Assembly (NCBI RefSeq): GCF_000764495.1
Contig: NZ_JRLB01000110.1
Span: 1 to 64,000, forward strand
Source: Nitrincola sp. A-D6
Lineage (GTDB): Bacteria; Pseudomonadota; Gammaproteobacteria; Pseudomonadales; Balneatricaceae
Reading direction: 5' to 3'
DNA: 64,000 nt
Within the stretch, counting starts at the first letter, position 1, and each line of letters opens with the position of its first letter. Shown here piece by piece: positions 13,147 to 22,098 of the stretch. A program made the position numbers and the translations under genes. A model generated the notes under the pieces. It saw nothing but the letters and a program-made list of their open reading frames with translations, had not been told where the DNA came from and searched no databases.

Positions 13147-13839
13147 TCAGCCTAATGAAGACTGATCAACTGCTATACCCGGGCCCATAGTAGTGGACAG
13201 GGTTACTTTCTTTACGTAAACGCCTTTAGAGGCAGAAGGCTTAAGCTTCTTCAGATCCGCTACCAGCGCTTCAATATTTTCTTTGATGGCATCAGCCGCA
13301 AAGCCAACTTTACCCACTGAACAGTGGATAATACCGTTTTTATCAGTACGGAAACGTACCTGACCGGCCTTGGCATTCTTAACAGCCGTAGCAACGTCTG
13401 GTGTTACTGTACCAACTTTCGGGTTAGGCATCAGACCACGTGGACCGAGGATCTGACCCAACTGACCGACAACGCGCATAGCGTCAGGCGTGGCGATAAC
13501 CACATCAAAATCCAGATTACCGGCTTTAACCTGCTCAGCCAGATCGTCAAAACCGACGATATCAGCACCTGCAGCTTTAGCTTTTTCGGCATTTTCGCCC
13601 TGCGCAAACACAGCAACACGAACATCTTTACCAGTACCGTGTGGCAATACAGTAGAACCACGGACAACCTGATCCGATTTACGCGGATCAACACCCAGGT
13701 TTACAGCCACATCGATAGATTCAACAAATTTAACTGTAGAAACTTCAGCCAGCACAGCAACTGCATCCTGAACCGGGTAGAGTTTGCCAGCTACCAATTT
13801 CTCACTGATCGCCTTCTGGCGCTTAGTTAGCTTAGCCAT
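13147..13839 (-). CDS. rplA: 50S ribosomal protein L1
   Basis: A 230-aa protein of the L1 stalk, which helps release deacylated tRNA from the E site. The motifs [26 protein letters not shown] and [13 protein letters not shown] are present. Its ATG overlaps the stop codon of rplK by one base (TAATG), so translation is coupled. In E. coli, L1 represses the rplKA mRNA by binding near the rplK start. Length is normal. Confidence 0.98.
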   Translation of the reverse strand: MAKLTKRQKAISEKLVAGKLYPVQDAVAVLAEVSTVKFVESIDVAVNLGVDPRKSDQVVRGSTVLPHGTGKDVRVAVFAQGENAEKAKAAGADIVGFDDLAEQVKAGNLDFDVVIATPDAMRVVGQLGQILGPRGLMPNPKVGTVTPDVATAVKNAKAGQVRFRTDKNGIIHCSVGKVGFAADAIKENIEALVADLKKLKPSASKGVYVKKVTLSTTMGPGIAVDQSSLG

Positions 13840-14273
13840 TACTCTTCACCTTCTACAATAATACCCATTGAACGCGCACTGCCTGCGATAGTACGTACAG
13901 CAGCATCCATATCAGCAGCGGTCAGATCCGGCATTTTAGCAGTTGCGATCTCTTCAACCTGAGCACGAGTCACAGTAGCAACCTTCTCAGTGTTAGGACG
14001 CGCAGAACCGCTTTTCAGACCCGCTGCTTTTTTCAGCAGGATTGAAGCTGGTGGGGTTTTGGTGATGAACGTAAAGCTGCGATCACTGTATACAGTAATA
14101 ACTACAGGTGTAGGCAGACCTGGCTCAATACCCTGAGTTGCTGCGTTAAACGCTTTACAGAACTCCATGATATTAACACCATGCTGACCCAGAGCCGGAC
14201 CGACTGGTGGACTCGGGTTAGCCTGACCGGCTTTAACCTGCAGCTTGATATAAGCATTAATTTTCTTAGCCAT
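13839..14273 (-). CDS. rplK: 50S ribosomal protein L11
   Basis: A 144-aa protein of the GTPase-associated centre, also needed for RelA activation by uncharged tRNA. The N-terminal linker [15 protein letters not shown] and the C-terminal RNA-binding domain are intact. An AAGGAG ribosome site lies just upstream of the ATG. It is separated from nusG by 92 bp that contain a hairpin with a short U-tract (14323-14350). Its stop codon overlaps the start of rplA. Confidence 0.98.
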   Translation of the reverse strand: MAKKINAYIKLQVKAGQANPSPPVGPALGQHGVNIMEFCKAFNAATQGIEPGLPTPVVITVYSDRSFTFITKTPPASILLKKAAGLKSGSARPNTEKVATVTRAQVEEIATAKMPDLTAADMDAAVRTIAGSARSMGIIVEGEE

Positions 14274-14322
14274 TAAGCTACTCCTTTGGGTACAAGCGCC
14301 TTACGGCTCCCCGTCGTTACAC

Positions 14323-14350
14323 AAAACTGCCCGGTCATAACAGACCAGGC
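14323..14350 (-). terminator. Terminator-like hairpin between nusG and rplK
   Basis: On the minus strand GCCTGGTC pairs with GACCGGGC (8 bp, one G-U) around a 6-nt loop, followed after two bases by UUUU. The weak U-tract suggests a partial terminator or pause that separates secE-nusG from rplKAJL. Confidence 0.45.
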
Positions 14351-14365
14351 ATCATAAAAACAGAC

Positions 14366-14911
14366 TCAGGCTTTCTCAACCTGACGAAACTCCAGCTCTA
14401 CCGGGGTTGAGCGACCAAAGATCAGCACAGCCACCTGCAGGCGGTTTTTCTCGTAATTAACTTCTTCAACCACACCGTTAAAGTCAGCAAAAGGCCCTTC
14501 GGTGACACGCACCATCTCGCCCGGCTCAAATACTGTTTTCGGACGTGGCTTATCGGCACCACTTTCAACACGCTGCAGTATTTCGTCTGCTTCGCGTTCG
14601 GTGATTGGCGCTGGCTTGTCGGCCGTACCACCAATAAAACCCAGCACCCTTGGCGTACTTTTCACCAAATGCCAGGTCTCATCATTCATAACCATATTCA
14701 CCAGCACATAGCCGGGATAAAACTTACGCTCGGATTTACGCTTCTTACCGTCGCGAATCTCTACCACTTCTTCGGTCGGCACCAACACATCACCGAAGAG
14801 ATCTTGCATACCATGCAATTCTACGCGCTCTTTAAGACCGCTCATGACCCGCTTTTCGTAGCCGGAATAGGCATGCACAACATACCAACGCTTTTTTTCT
14901 TCAGTACTCAT
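14366..14911 (-). CDS. nusG: Transcription elongation/termination factor NusG
   Basis: A 181-aa factor that binds RNA polymerase across the cleft, suppresses pausing and links polymerase to Rho or to S10/ribosomes. The NGN domain (residues about 8-120, with [14 protein letters not shown] near the start) is followed by a C-terminal KOW motif ([18 protein letters not shown]). It lies 9 bp after secE, as in most gammaproteobacteria, and before the L11 operon. Length is normal. Confidence 0.98.
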   Translation of the reverse strand: MSTEEKKRWYVVHAYSGYEKRVMSGLKERVELHGMQDLFGDVLVPTEEVVEIRDGKKRKSERKFYPGYVLVNMVMNDETWHLVKSTPRVLGFIGGTADKPAPITEREADEILQRVESGADKPRPKTVFEPGEMVRVTEGPFADFNGVVEEVNYEKNRLQVAVLIFGRSTPVELEFRQVEKA

Positions 14912-14920
14912 GCGTGACCC

Positions 14921-15289
14921 CTAGCCAATCGTGCTGGAAACTATCCAGCCGAAGAATGTATCCATGCCCCAGAGCATAAGCGCAACCACCAACACCGCAG
15001 CTAACACCATCAGCGTAGTTTGCAATGTCTCCTGACGCGTCGGCCATACTACACGCCGCATTTCACCCTTGGCATCTTTAAACAACTTATACCAGGTACG
15101 ACCTTTCGCGGTCTGTAACGCAATAAACCCGGCTGCAACGGCAAGCACCAGCAACGCCAGCACCCGATACAACAGAGACTCGCCAGAGAACATAGAGTTC
15201 CCGACCACACCTGCAACTACAATCGCTACAACAGCTACCCACTTAAGGCTGTCATATTTAGATTCTTCAGCTTGTACTTTTGTGTTCAC
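14921..15289 (-). CDS. secE: Preprotein translocase subunit SecE
   Basis: An essential subunit of the SecYEG channel in the inner membrane. The 122-aa protein has three predicted membrane segments (about residues 18-36, 42-62 and 94-115), the long gammaproteobacterial form. The conserved cytoplasmic amphipathic region includes FKDAKGEMRRVVWPTRQET just before the last membrane helix. It follows tRNA-Trp and precedes nusG; the promoter at 15447-15475 probably drives tRNA-Trp-secE-nusG. Confidence 0.97.
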   Translation of the reverse strand: MNTKVQAEESKYDSLKWVAVVAIVVAGVVGNSMFSGESLLYRVLALLVLAVAAGFIALQTAKGRTWYKLFKDAKGEMRRVVWPTRQETLQTTLMVLAAVLVVALMLWGMDTFFGWIVSSTIG

Positions 15290-15351
15290 GCTAAGAAGCC
15301 TCGGCTTAAAAAGGTAAGCTTACGCTATGTGACGCCACTTCCGACTGGAGG

Positions 15352-15426
<75 letters not shown>

Positions 15427-15446
15427 ACTGCATAATAGGGAGGCAC

Positions 15447-15475
15447 ATTATAGTGACCTCCCCAACAGCTGGCAA
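15447..15475 (-). promoter_or_regulatory. Promoter for tRNA-Trp-secE-nusG
   Basis: Minus strand: TTGCCA (15475-15470), a 17-bp spacer, then TATAAT (15452-15447). A G+C-rich stretch with GCCTCCC lies between the -10 and the tRNA start. A GC-rich discriminator is typical of growth-rate and ppGpp-controlled stable-RNA promoters; that control is inferred. Confidence 0.8.
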
Positions 15476-15490
15476 GGAAAATTCTACTAA

Positions 15491-16683
15491 TTAGTCAAGA
15501 ATTTTCGCAACAACACCCGCACCCACTGTACGACCGCCTTCACGGATCGCAAAGCGCAGGCCTTCTTCCATTGCAATCGGGTTGATCAGCGTAACAGTCA
15601 TCTGCACGTTGTCGCCCGGCATTACCATCTCAACACCTTCTGGCAGTTCACATGCGCCAGTGATGTCTGTGGTACGGAAGTAGAACTGTGGACGGTAGCC
15701 TTTAAAGAATGGCGTATGACGACCACCCTCTTCTTTGCTCAGCACGTACACTTCGCCTTCGAACTTGGTGTGTGGTGTGATTGAACCTGGCTTGGCCAAT
15801 ACCTGACCACGCTCAACGTCATCACGCTTGGTGCCACGCAACAGCGCACCTACGTTCTCACCTGCACGACCTTCGTCCAGCAGCTTACGGAACATTTCAA
15901 CACCGGTACAAGTGGTCTTGGTCGTTGGGCGTACACCCACGATCTCGATCTCTTCACCCGCTTTAACAATACCACGCTCAATACGACCAGTTACTACAGT
16001 ACCACGACCGGAAATAGAGAAAACGTCTTCAATAGGCATCAGGAACGGCTTGTCAATCGCACGCTCAGGCTGTGGAATGTAATCATCCAGCGCCTCAACC
16101 AGCTTCTTGACAGCAGTAGTACCATTTCGTTGTCATCTTTACCTTCCAGCGCCATCAGCGCAGAACCGATGATGATAGGTGTATCGTCGCCTGGGAAGTC
16201 GTACTGATCCAGAAGTTCGCGAACTTCCATCTCAACCAGTTCCATCAGCTCTTCATCATCAACCATGTCCGCTTTGTTCAGGAACACAACGATGTAAGGT
16301 ACACCAACCTGACGTGACAGCAGGATGTGCTCACGCGTCTGCGGCATAGGGCCGTCAGCTGCTGAACAAACCAGAATCGCACCGTCCATCTGTGCCGCAC
16401 CGGTGATCATGTTTTTAACATAATCAGCGTGTCCTGGGCAGTCAACGTGCGCATAGTGGCGAGACGGTGATTCATACTCTACGTGGGACGTAGAGATAGT
16501 AATACCACGCTCACGCTCTTCCGGTGCATTGTCAATACCATCAAAGGCAACGGCTGCACCGCCCCATACTTCAGCACATACGCGTGTCAGCGCCGCTGTC
16601 AGGGTTGTTTTACCGTGGTCAACGTGGCCAATGGTTCCTACGTTGACGTGCGGCTTGTTACGTTCAAAAGCTTTCTTAGCCAT
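15491..16683 (-). CDS. tuf: Elongation factor Tu, second copy (frame interrupted by one missing base)
   Basis: EF-Tu carries aminoacyl-tRNA to the ribosomal A site. It starts with ATG at 16683 ([17 protein letters not shown]) and has the GHVDHGKT P-loop, DCPGHADY and NKADM motifs. The frame breaks near 16125 after EGKDDNEM: the sequence reads ATGGTACT where ATGGGTACT keeps the frame into VKKLVEAL and then [16 protein letters not shown]. One restored G gives 397 aa, a normal length. It follows the four-tRNA cluster (tufB position). Bases 16523-16682 are identical to the first copy at 1-160. The break is probably a sequence error rather than a pseudogene. Confidence 0.96.
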
Positions 16684-16731
16684 ATTGAGTTCCCAATCTT
16701 TCAGGTTGACCACAGGTCGTTAAATACAACA

Positions 16732-16761
16732 AAGGGCAGACATATCGCTATATCTACCCTT
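16732..16761 (-). other. Hairpin between tRNA-Thr and tuf
   Basis: Minus strand AAGGGTAGA pairs with TCTGCCCTT (9 bp, one G-U) about 10 nt after the end of tRNA-Thr. The arm is followed by a U-rich stretch (GTTGTATTT). It could be a weak attenuator or a processing signal that separates the tRNAs from the tuf mRNA. Confidence 0.4.
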
Positions 16762-16771
16762 CATAAATACA

Positions 16772-16846
16772 TGGAGCTCATGGGCGGAATTGAACCGCCG
16801 ACCTCACCCTTACCAAGGGTGTGCTCTACCCCTGAGCTACATGAGC
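16772..16846 (-). tRNA. tRNA-Thr (GGT anticodon)
   Basis: A 75-nt cloverleaf with acceptor GCTCATG/CATGAGC, anticodon GGT in CTTGGTAAG, T-loop TTCAATT and encoded CCA. It is the last of four clustered tRNAs before tuf, matching the thrU-tyrU-glyT-thrT-tufB order of E. coli. Confidence 0.96.
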
Positions 16847-16852
16847 GAATAC

Positions 16853-16927
16853 TGGAGCGGGTAGCGGGAATCGAACCCGCCTCTTCAGCTTGGAAGGCTG
16901 AGGTAATAGCCACTATACCATACCCGC
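16853..16927 (-). tRNA. tRNA-Gly (TCC anticodon)
   Basis: A 75-nt cloverleaf with acceptor GCGGGTA/TACCCGC, anticodon TCC in CTTCCAAG, T-loop TTCGATT and encoded CCA. It is the third tRNA of the cluster. Confidence 0.96.
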
Positions 16928-16946
16928 CGAAGTCAGCTGATTGAGA

Positions 16947-17030
16947 TGGTGGTGGGAGGTGGATTCGAACCACCGAAGCTCGCGCGTCAGATTTACAGTC
17001 TGATCCCTTTGGCCACTCGGGAACCCCACC
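16947..17030 (-). tRNA. tRNA-Tyr (GTA anticodon)
   Basis: An 84-nt class II tRNA with a long variable arm, acceptor GGTGGGG pairing with TCCCACC (one G-U), anticodon GTA in CTGTAAAT, T-loop TTCGAAT and encoded CCA. It is the second tRNA of the cluster. Confidence 0.96.
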
Positions 17031-17050
17031 ACACACTTCGCGATCTCAAC

Positions 17051-17126
<76 letters not shown>

Positions 17127-17147
17127 GTAACCGTCGAAGTGGTGCGT

Positions 17148-17212
17148 ATCTTACTGATAGCTAATGACCGATGCAAGCCCTGTTTTTTAATTTTTTACAT
17201 TTTTTACATTTT
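17148..17212 (-). promoter_or_regulatory. tRNA operon promoter with A-tract UP element
   Basis: Minus strand: TTGCAT (17176-17171), 17-bp spacer, TAAGAT (17153-17148). The first tRNA starts 22 bases after the -10. Immediately upstream (17177-17212) are three short A-tracts in a very A-rich stretch, typical of an UP element bound by the RNA polymerase alpha subunit. This probably drives the four tRNAs and tuf. Confidence 0.75.
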
Positions 17213-17213
17213 C

Positions 17214-17387
17214 TCACTGCCCCTGCAACTCCTGCAGCGCTTCAGGCAAGTTTTCGGCTAACGGCAGACGATTCTGACTGGGCAAAGGTGATACCACTGG
17301 ATGTTCTGCTCCAGAGTACTGCTGGGCATACCAAAAAAACACCAGTGCATTAGCCAGAAACAGCATCACCATAACCCAGCGCCACAT
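17214..17387 (-). CDS. Small inner-membrane protein after coaX (57 aa)
   Basis: I do not recognise a named family for this short form. The protein begins with a single hydrophobic segment (MWRWVMVMLFLANALVFFWY, residues 1-20) and then a polar, Pro- and Glu-rich tail. The ATG at 17387 shares one base with the coaX stop codon and has an AGGAGG ribosome site, so it is likely translated. In many relatives the gene after coaX encodes a membrane-anchored protein with a C-terminal SPOR domain. Here the frame ends before any SPOR domain could begin, so it may be a shortened relic. No frame beyond the stop continues it, because the A-rich promoter region follows. Confidence 0.6.
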   Translation of the reverse strand: MWRWVMVMLFLANALVFFWYAQQYSGAEHPVVSPLPSQNRLPLAENLPEALQELQGQ

Positions 17388-18115
17388 CACTCCCTCCTCA
17401 GCCACTGCAACCCATCCAACACCAGCGTTTTTTGCAACTGCCCGACATGGGTATGACAGTGCAACTCAGCGGCATCACCACCTGTCAGAAAGATATGCCC
17501 AATAGCATACTCCTCACAGTCAGCCTGCACTCGTTGCAGCAGAGCCGACAACAGATAGTTACCACCATTTCGCACACAGGCCGCTGTTGAGTCGCCGGGC
17601 CGGACGGAACAACTATCCGGTAGCTCTGCCCAACGAACTCCCTGTGTAGCCCCCAGCAAGCTGCTATGCAACAACCGCTGACCCGGGACTATATAACCAC
17701 CCAAATGCACCCCTTTGGCATTCACAAAATCAACAGTAATTGCACTACCGGCATCCACAATACAAACACCTTGGCGCACTTGCTGCCAGGCCGCCAGCAT
17801 GGCTACCCAGCGATCAACGCCCATCTGCTGCGGATTTTCATAGGCATTTGTCAGTCCACACAACTGCGCAGAAACCTGGACAAAATCAACCGGGATGCTC
17901 AAATCGGTCAATACGGCTTTGAGCCAATCATTCACAACCCCACCAGCAACAGAAGCTACCATCGCCTGCCTTGCCAAACGCCAGTCATGGGGCACCTCCA
18001 CTCGACCCTCACGCACTTCGGCAGTGGCTAGCCGCCGCACTTCGGATACCCCTCCCTGGCTGCGCAAACGCCACTTTAAAAAGGTATTGCCAGCGTCTAT
18101 CTCCAGTTGCCTCAT
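17387..18115 (-). CDS. coaX: Type III pantothenate kinase
   Basis: Phosphorylates pantothenate, the first step of CoA synthesis. The 242-aa protein has the acetate/sugar kinase fold signatures: EIDAGNTFLKW at the start (Asp7), GVDRWVAMLAAW, and the second phosphate motif IVDAGSAITVDFV. Type III enzymes are CoA-insensitive and use monovalent cation. The start overlaps the end of birA by 4 bases, so the two genes are co-translated, as in many pseudomonads. It is followed by a small membrane protein and the tRNA cluster. Confidence 0.95.
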   Translation of the reverse strand: MRQLEIDAGNTFLKWRLRSQGGVSEVRRLATAEVREGRVEVPHDWRLARQAMVASVAGGVVNDWLKAVLTDLSIPVDFVQVSAQLCGLTNAYENPQQMGVDRWVAMLAAWQQVRQGVCIVDAGSAITVDFVNAKGVHLGGYIVPGQRLLHSSLLGATQGVRWAELPDSCSVRPGDSTAACVRNGGNYLLSALLQRVQADCEEYAIGHIFLTGGDAAELHCHTHVGQLQKTLVLDGLQWLRRE

Positions 18116-19079
18116 ACGCGTCTCAGACTAACCTCACCACCGTGCAGCGTGCGCAATTCCTGCTCTGTCTGCAGCAACAGCGCCCCGGTTTCAGTCACAC
18201 CCGCAGCAATACCGTTTATATATGCCTCTGCACCGGTTTGCACCCGCACCTGCTGATTGCGAAATACATCGGCTGTGAGCCATTCATCCCTAAACGCCCT
18301 AAAGCCTTCTTGCTCAAACTGCTGCAATACCGGAATCAACTCAGCTAACAATGCTACCAGCAACTCAGTGCGGTCATGTGACCGACCTTGCTGGCACAGA
18401 TCGGCCAGTGCTGATCGATACAACCCGTTTCAGCCTCTCTTAACGCTGTATTCATACCTATACCAATCACTAACTGAGACTCAACAGCTGTGTCACCCGT
18501 GACTTCAATCAATACACCGGCCAGCTTTTTACCATTGACCAGCAAGTCATTAGGCCACTTCACTCCTATGTCTGCATAACCCGCCTTATCCAGCACCCGT
18601 TTCAACGCCAGTCCCACAGTAAGACTCAGACCTTCAAGCGCTGTCACGCCACAGCGAAAACGCCATGCCAGCGAGAAATACAAACCTGATGCAAACGGAC
18701 TAACCCATTGACGCCCACGACGCCCTCGGCCAGCCGTCTGCTGCTCGGCCACATAAAGCCCACGATGCACGCCATGCCGCAACCCCTCCAGAGCCAACTC
18801 ATTAGTTGAGCCAGTAGACAAACGCAGATCCACCTCCTCCAAAAAAATGGATGAGGTGGATTCCAACAGGCTTTTTAACCTGTCTAAATCGATTAAATCA
18901 ACGCCACCGGGAATACGGTAACCGCGTCCGCGTATACTGAACACTTCAAGCCCGAGAGCTTCCAGCGCTTTAATCTGCTTCCATACCGCGGTACGGCTAA
19001 TTTGTAAAGCTTCGCCCAACTCACGCCCGGAATGAAACGCTCCGTCAGACAGCAAGGTCAGTAGTGTATATCGGGTCAC
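18112..19079 (-). CDS. birA: Biotin-protein ligase / biotin operon repressor (frame interrupted)
   Basis: Attaches biotin to the acetyl-CoA carboxylase carrier protein through biotinyl-AMP. It has an N-terminal winged-helix domain (SRTAVWKQIKALEALGLEV, about residues 28-46), so it is the bifunctional repressor type. The catalytic loop GRGRRGRQW and KWPNDLLVNGKKLAGVL follow. The frame breaks near 18403: after CIDQHWP the reading shifts to DLCQQGRSHDRTELL in the next frame. One added base restores about 322 aa, close to E. coli BirA, including the C-terminal domain (EQEGF, LLLQTEQELRTLHGGEVSLR). The gene is essential, so a sequence error is likely. It overlaps folA and coaX by 4 bases. Confidence 0.93.
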
Positions 19080-19600
19080 TGCACAGCCTCTGCGTTATCG
19101 GCACGTTGATAAACGATAAAGCTATAATCATAAGGGTTAGGCCCATCCGCACTAAAGTCCTGACGCAGCATTTCCTGCCACTGATCTGCTTCCAGTACAG
19201 GAAAGAACGCATCACCCGCTATACTGGCATGTACTTGGGTTACATACAGACGATCGGCCTGTGGTAGAGCCAGCGCATAAATTTCTGAACCACCGATCAC
19301 CAACACCTCTTCGGAGCCATCCACCAGAGCCTGCTGCTCAGCCAGCTCCAGCGCCTGATCCAGCGTATGCACAACTTTAATACCCGGCAACTGGTAACTG
19401 CTATCACGCGTGATGACTATATTGGTACGCCCAGGTAAGGGACGTCCGATAGATTCATAGGTTTTGCGCCCCATGATAATCGGCTTTCCCTGGGTAATTT
19501 GTTTGAAATATTTTAGATCTTCAGGCAAATACCAGGGTAGTTTATTGTTGACGCCAATCACCCGATTTTGCGATTGAGCCACGATGATGGATAACAGCAT
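19076..19600 (-). CDS. folA: Dihydrofolate reductase
   Basis: Reduces dihydrofolate to tetrahydrofolate with NADPH. The 174-aa protein begins MLLSIIVAQSQNRVIGVNNKLPWYLPEDL, which carries the conserved Leu-Pro-Trp and the acidic active-site residue. KPIIMGRKTYESIGRPLPGR and the EVLVIGGSEIYALAL NADPH loop are present. It lies 8 bp after thyA, which regenerates dihydrofolate, so the two enzymes of the dTMP cycle are co-transcribed. It overlaps birA by 4 bases. Confidence 0.97.
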   Translation of the reverse strand: MLLSIIVAQSQNRVIGVNNKLPWYLPEDLKYFKQITQGKPIIMGRKTYESIGRPLPGRTNIVITRDSSYQLPGIKVVHTLDQALELAEQQALVDGSEEVLVIGGSEIYALALPQADRLYVTQVHASIAGDAFFPVLEADQWQEMLRQDFSADGPNPYDYSFIVYQRADNAEAVQ

Positions 19601-19608
19601 AATTCTCC

Positions 19609-20451
19609 TTAAATCGCTATGGGTGCCCGTATGCCGGCCTGAGGCTGATACCCTTCCAGCTGGAAATCTTCATAGCGGTAATCAAACAGTGAAGCTGGGC
19701 GCCGTAGAATGCGCATTTCAGGCAACGGCCCAGGTGTCCGAGAAAGCTGCTCAGCTACAATCGCTGGATCATTCAGGTGGTTAGAGTAAAGGTGCACATC
19801 ACCAAATGTCAGCACGAATTCTCCCGGCTCCAGATCACACTGCTGTGCCAGCATCATCGTCAGCAAGGCATAGGAGGCAATATTAAACGGCACACCCAAA
19901 AAATAATCAGCACTACGCTGATAGAGCTGACAGCTCAAACGTCCTTTGGCAACATAAAACTGAAACAACGTATGACACGGAGGTAAAGCGGCCTTTCCCC
20001 GTCGTACATTTTCCTGAGGGCTTAACGACTCATCCGGCAGATCCGCCGGGTTCCAGCCACTGACAATCAAACGACGCGAGTCCGGTTTAGTACGGATCAT
20101 CTCTACCAGGCTGCTGATCTGATCGACACTACGGCCATCCGGACAAGCCCAGGAACGCCACTGTTTTCCGTACACGGGTCCTAAGTCACCATCTTCCAGC
20201 GCCCACTCATTCCAGATGCTGACACCACGCTCTGCCAGCCAGTTGTTATTCGTATTACCGGAAAGAAACCACAGTAGTTCATATATAATCGACTTCAGAT
20301 GCACTTTCTTTGTTGTCAAAAGCGGAAAACCCTGTTGCAGATCGAAACGCATCTGTCGTCCAAATACCGACCGCGTTCCGGTTCCGGTTCTATCACCCTT
20401 ATCCACACCGTTATCGACAATATCCTGCATAAGATCGAGGTATTGCTGCAT
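19609..20451 (-). CDS. thyA: Thymidylate synthase
   Basis: Methylates dUMP to dTMP using methylene-tetrahydrofolate. The 280-aa protein carries the catalytic cysteine in [13 protein letters not shown] (Cys159) and the [20 protein letters not shown] region. It is about 16 residues longer than the 264-aa E. coli enzyme, with an insert just before the active site ([13 protein letters not shown]). The insert is in frame and the flanks are intact, so it is a real family variant. It lies between lgt and folA. Confidence 0.97.
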   Translation of the reverse strand: MQQYLDLMQDIVDNGVDKGDRTGTGTRSVFGRQMRFDLQQGFPLLTTKKVHLKSIIYELLWFLSGNTNNNWLAERGVSIWNEWALEDGDLGPVYGKQWRSWACPDGRSVDQISSLVEMIRTKPDSRRLIVSGWNPADLPDESLSPQENVRRGKAALPPCHTLFQFYVAKGRLSCQLYQRSADYFLGVPFNIASYALLTMMLAQQCDLEPGEFVLTFGDVHLYSNHLNDPAIVAEQLSRTPGPLPEMRILRRPASLFDYRYEDFQLEGYQPQAGIRAPIAI

Positions 20452-20495
20452 CAGCCGATCACCTTTTTACTCTATATTGATCAAATATGTCCATT

Positions 20496-21281
20496 TTAGC
20501 GCTTAATACCCCGATAGGCATAGAGCAGCATAAATGCACCAGCCAACCACATGGGTAAAGATAATACCTGCCCCATAGTCAACCAATCGAAGGCAACAAA
20601 ACCAAGTTGCGTATCAGGCTCACGTACAAATTCCACCAGCATGCGGAAGCTCGCATAAAGCAGCAGAAACAAACCGGAAACAGCCATACGGGGTCGCGGC
20701 CTGGATGAAAACCACCAAAGCAGAGAGAATAATACTACCCCTTCCAACAGCATCTGATAAAGCTGTGACGGATGGCGGGCCAAACCATCTCCTGCCGCGG
20801 GAAAGATAACACCCCAGCTCTGATCGGTGGCTCTCCCCCAGAGCTCTCCACCAATGAAATTACCCAAACGCCCGGCCCCCAGACCAATTGGTATCAGGGG
20901 GGCCACAAAATCTCCCATATCAAACAGATTTTTCTGATAGCGGCGTGAAAAAATAATCAGAGTGATAATGACGCCGATCAATCCCCCATGAAATGACATC
21001 CCGCCTTCCCAGATGGCAAACAACCAGAGTGGATTGGTGAGGAAAAAATCGAAATTATAGAAGAGCACATACCCGGCTCGCCCTCCCAAAACCACACCCA
21101 TTGCACCCCAAAAAATAAAATCCGACACCTGTTGCTCAGTCCAACCTGAATCAGGCTTGGCGGCACGCCGGTTACCTAACCACCAGGCCGCCGCAAAACC
21201 TATGACGTACATCAGACCGTACCAATGAATCTGAACCGGACCCAATTGCAACGCTACCGGGTCAATCGAATGCATCCACAT
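20496..21281 (-). CDS. lgt: Prolipoprotein diacylglyceryl transferase
   Basis: Transfers diacylglycerol from phosphatidylglycerol to the lipobox cysteine of prolipoproteins at the inner membrane. The 261-aa protein has about seven membrane segments, the catalytic-site HGGLIGVI and the Lgt signature [14 protein letters not shown]. The rppH-ptsP-lgt-thyA order matches E. coli, with one extra gene (a TauE-like permease) between ptsP and lgt. The ATG at 21281 has no clear ribosome site; ATG at 21275 is an alternative. Confidence 0.96.
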   Translation of the reverse strand: MWMHSIDPVALQLGPVQIHWYGLMYVIGFAAAWWLGNRRAAKPDSGWTEQQVSDFIFWGAMGVVLGGRAGYVLFYNFDFFLTNPLWLFAIWEGGMSFHGGLIGVIITLIIFSRRYQKNLFDMGDFVAPLIPIGLGAGRLGNFIGGELWGRATDQSWGVIFPAAGDGLARHPSQLYQMLLEGVVLFSLLWWFSSRPRPRMAVSGLFLLLYASFRMLVEFVREPDTQLGFVAFDWLTMGQVLSLPMWLAGAFMLLYAYRGIKR

Positions 21282-21291
21282 AGAATAACCG

Positions 21292-22088
21292 CTATAAATT
21301 ACTTAAAAGAAATCGCAGACCTACCAGCAGCAGGAATACGGCAAAACATTTTTTCAACACAGTCTGCGGCAGGGTATGTGCCAAGCGTGCGCCAAGCCTG
21401 GCAAAGGGCGTACTACTGATAACAATCCCTGCAAAGGCCGGCAGGTAAACATAACCTAAACTCCAGGCCGGGAGTTCAGGATGATCCCAACCCACCCACA
21501 CATTGGTCATAGAACCCATTAACGCAATAGGCAGACCGCAAGCGGCGGAAGTCGCTACTGCGACACGCATTTCCTGACCCCGCCAGCTAAGATAAGGAAC
21601 GGTTAACGTACCACCACCTATACCGAAGATGGAAGAAGCCCAACCAATAACACCACCGGTCAAAACCAACTCCTTATTCTGAGGTGCTGCTGGCCCTTGG
21701 GGTGGTTGAAGGTTAAAGGCCATCTGCACAGCTACCAGGATAACAAACACACCCAGGGTTATTTGTAACAGGTAACCCGGTAGCATTACGGCGGTATTCA
21801 CACCGAACACCGCCCCGACAAGGATACCTAGGCAAGTGGCTTGAACAGCGGCCAAGCAACAGCACCGCGTTTCTGATGTGCCCGCACTGAGCTAACCGAG
21901 GTAATACAAATTGTGGCCAGTGACGTAGCTACCGCCATGTGCGTTAGTACGGCAACCGACTCGCCCTGAAGTTCAAAGCTGAACACCAGCACTGGCACAA
22001 TCAACAAGCCTCCACCAATACCAAATAAGCCAGCGGCCAGACCGGCAAAAGCCCCCAGCACCAAATACAGGATCAAGGTCATTAACAT
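21292..22088 (-). CDS. TauE/SafE-family membrane permease (frame interrupted)
   Basis: A predicted inner-membrane transporter of the sulfite exporter TauE/SafE (DUF81) family; substrate unknown. The N-terminal half has [20 protein letters not shown] and the C-terminal half repeats the motif as [19 protein letters not shown], the internal duplication typical of this family. The frame breaks near 21833: LFKPLA stops at TAG, while [18 protein letters not shown] continues one frame over. Adding a C to a CC pair gives FKPLALGILVG and about 265 aa. The ATG at 22088 has an AAGGAT ribosome site. It sits 10 bp after ptsP and 10 bp before lgt. Confidence 0.88.
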
Positions 22089-22098
22089 TTATTTATCC

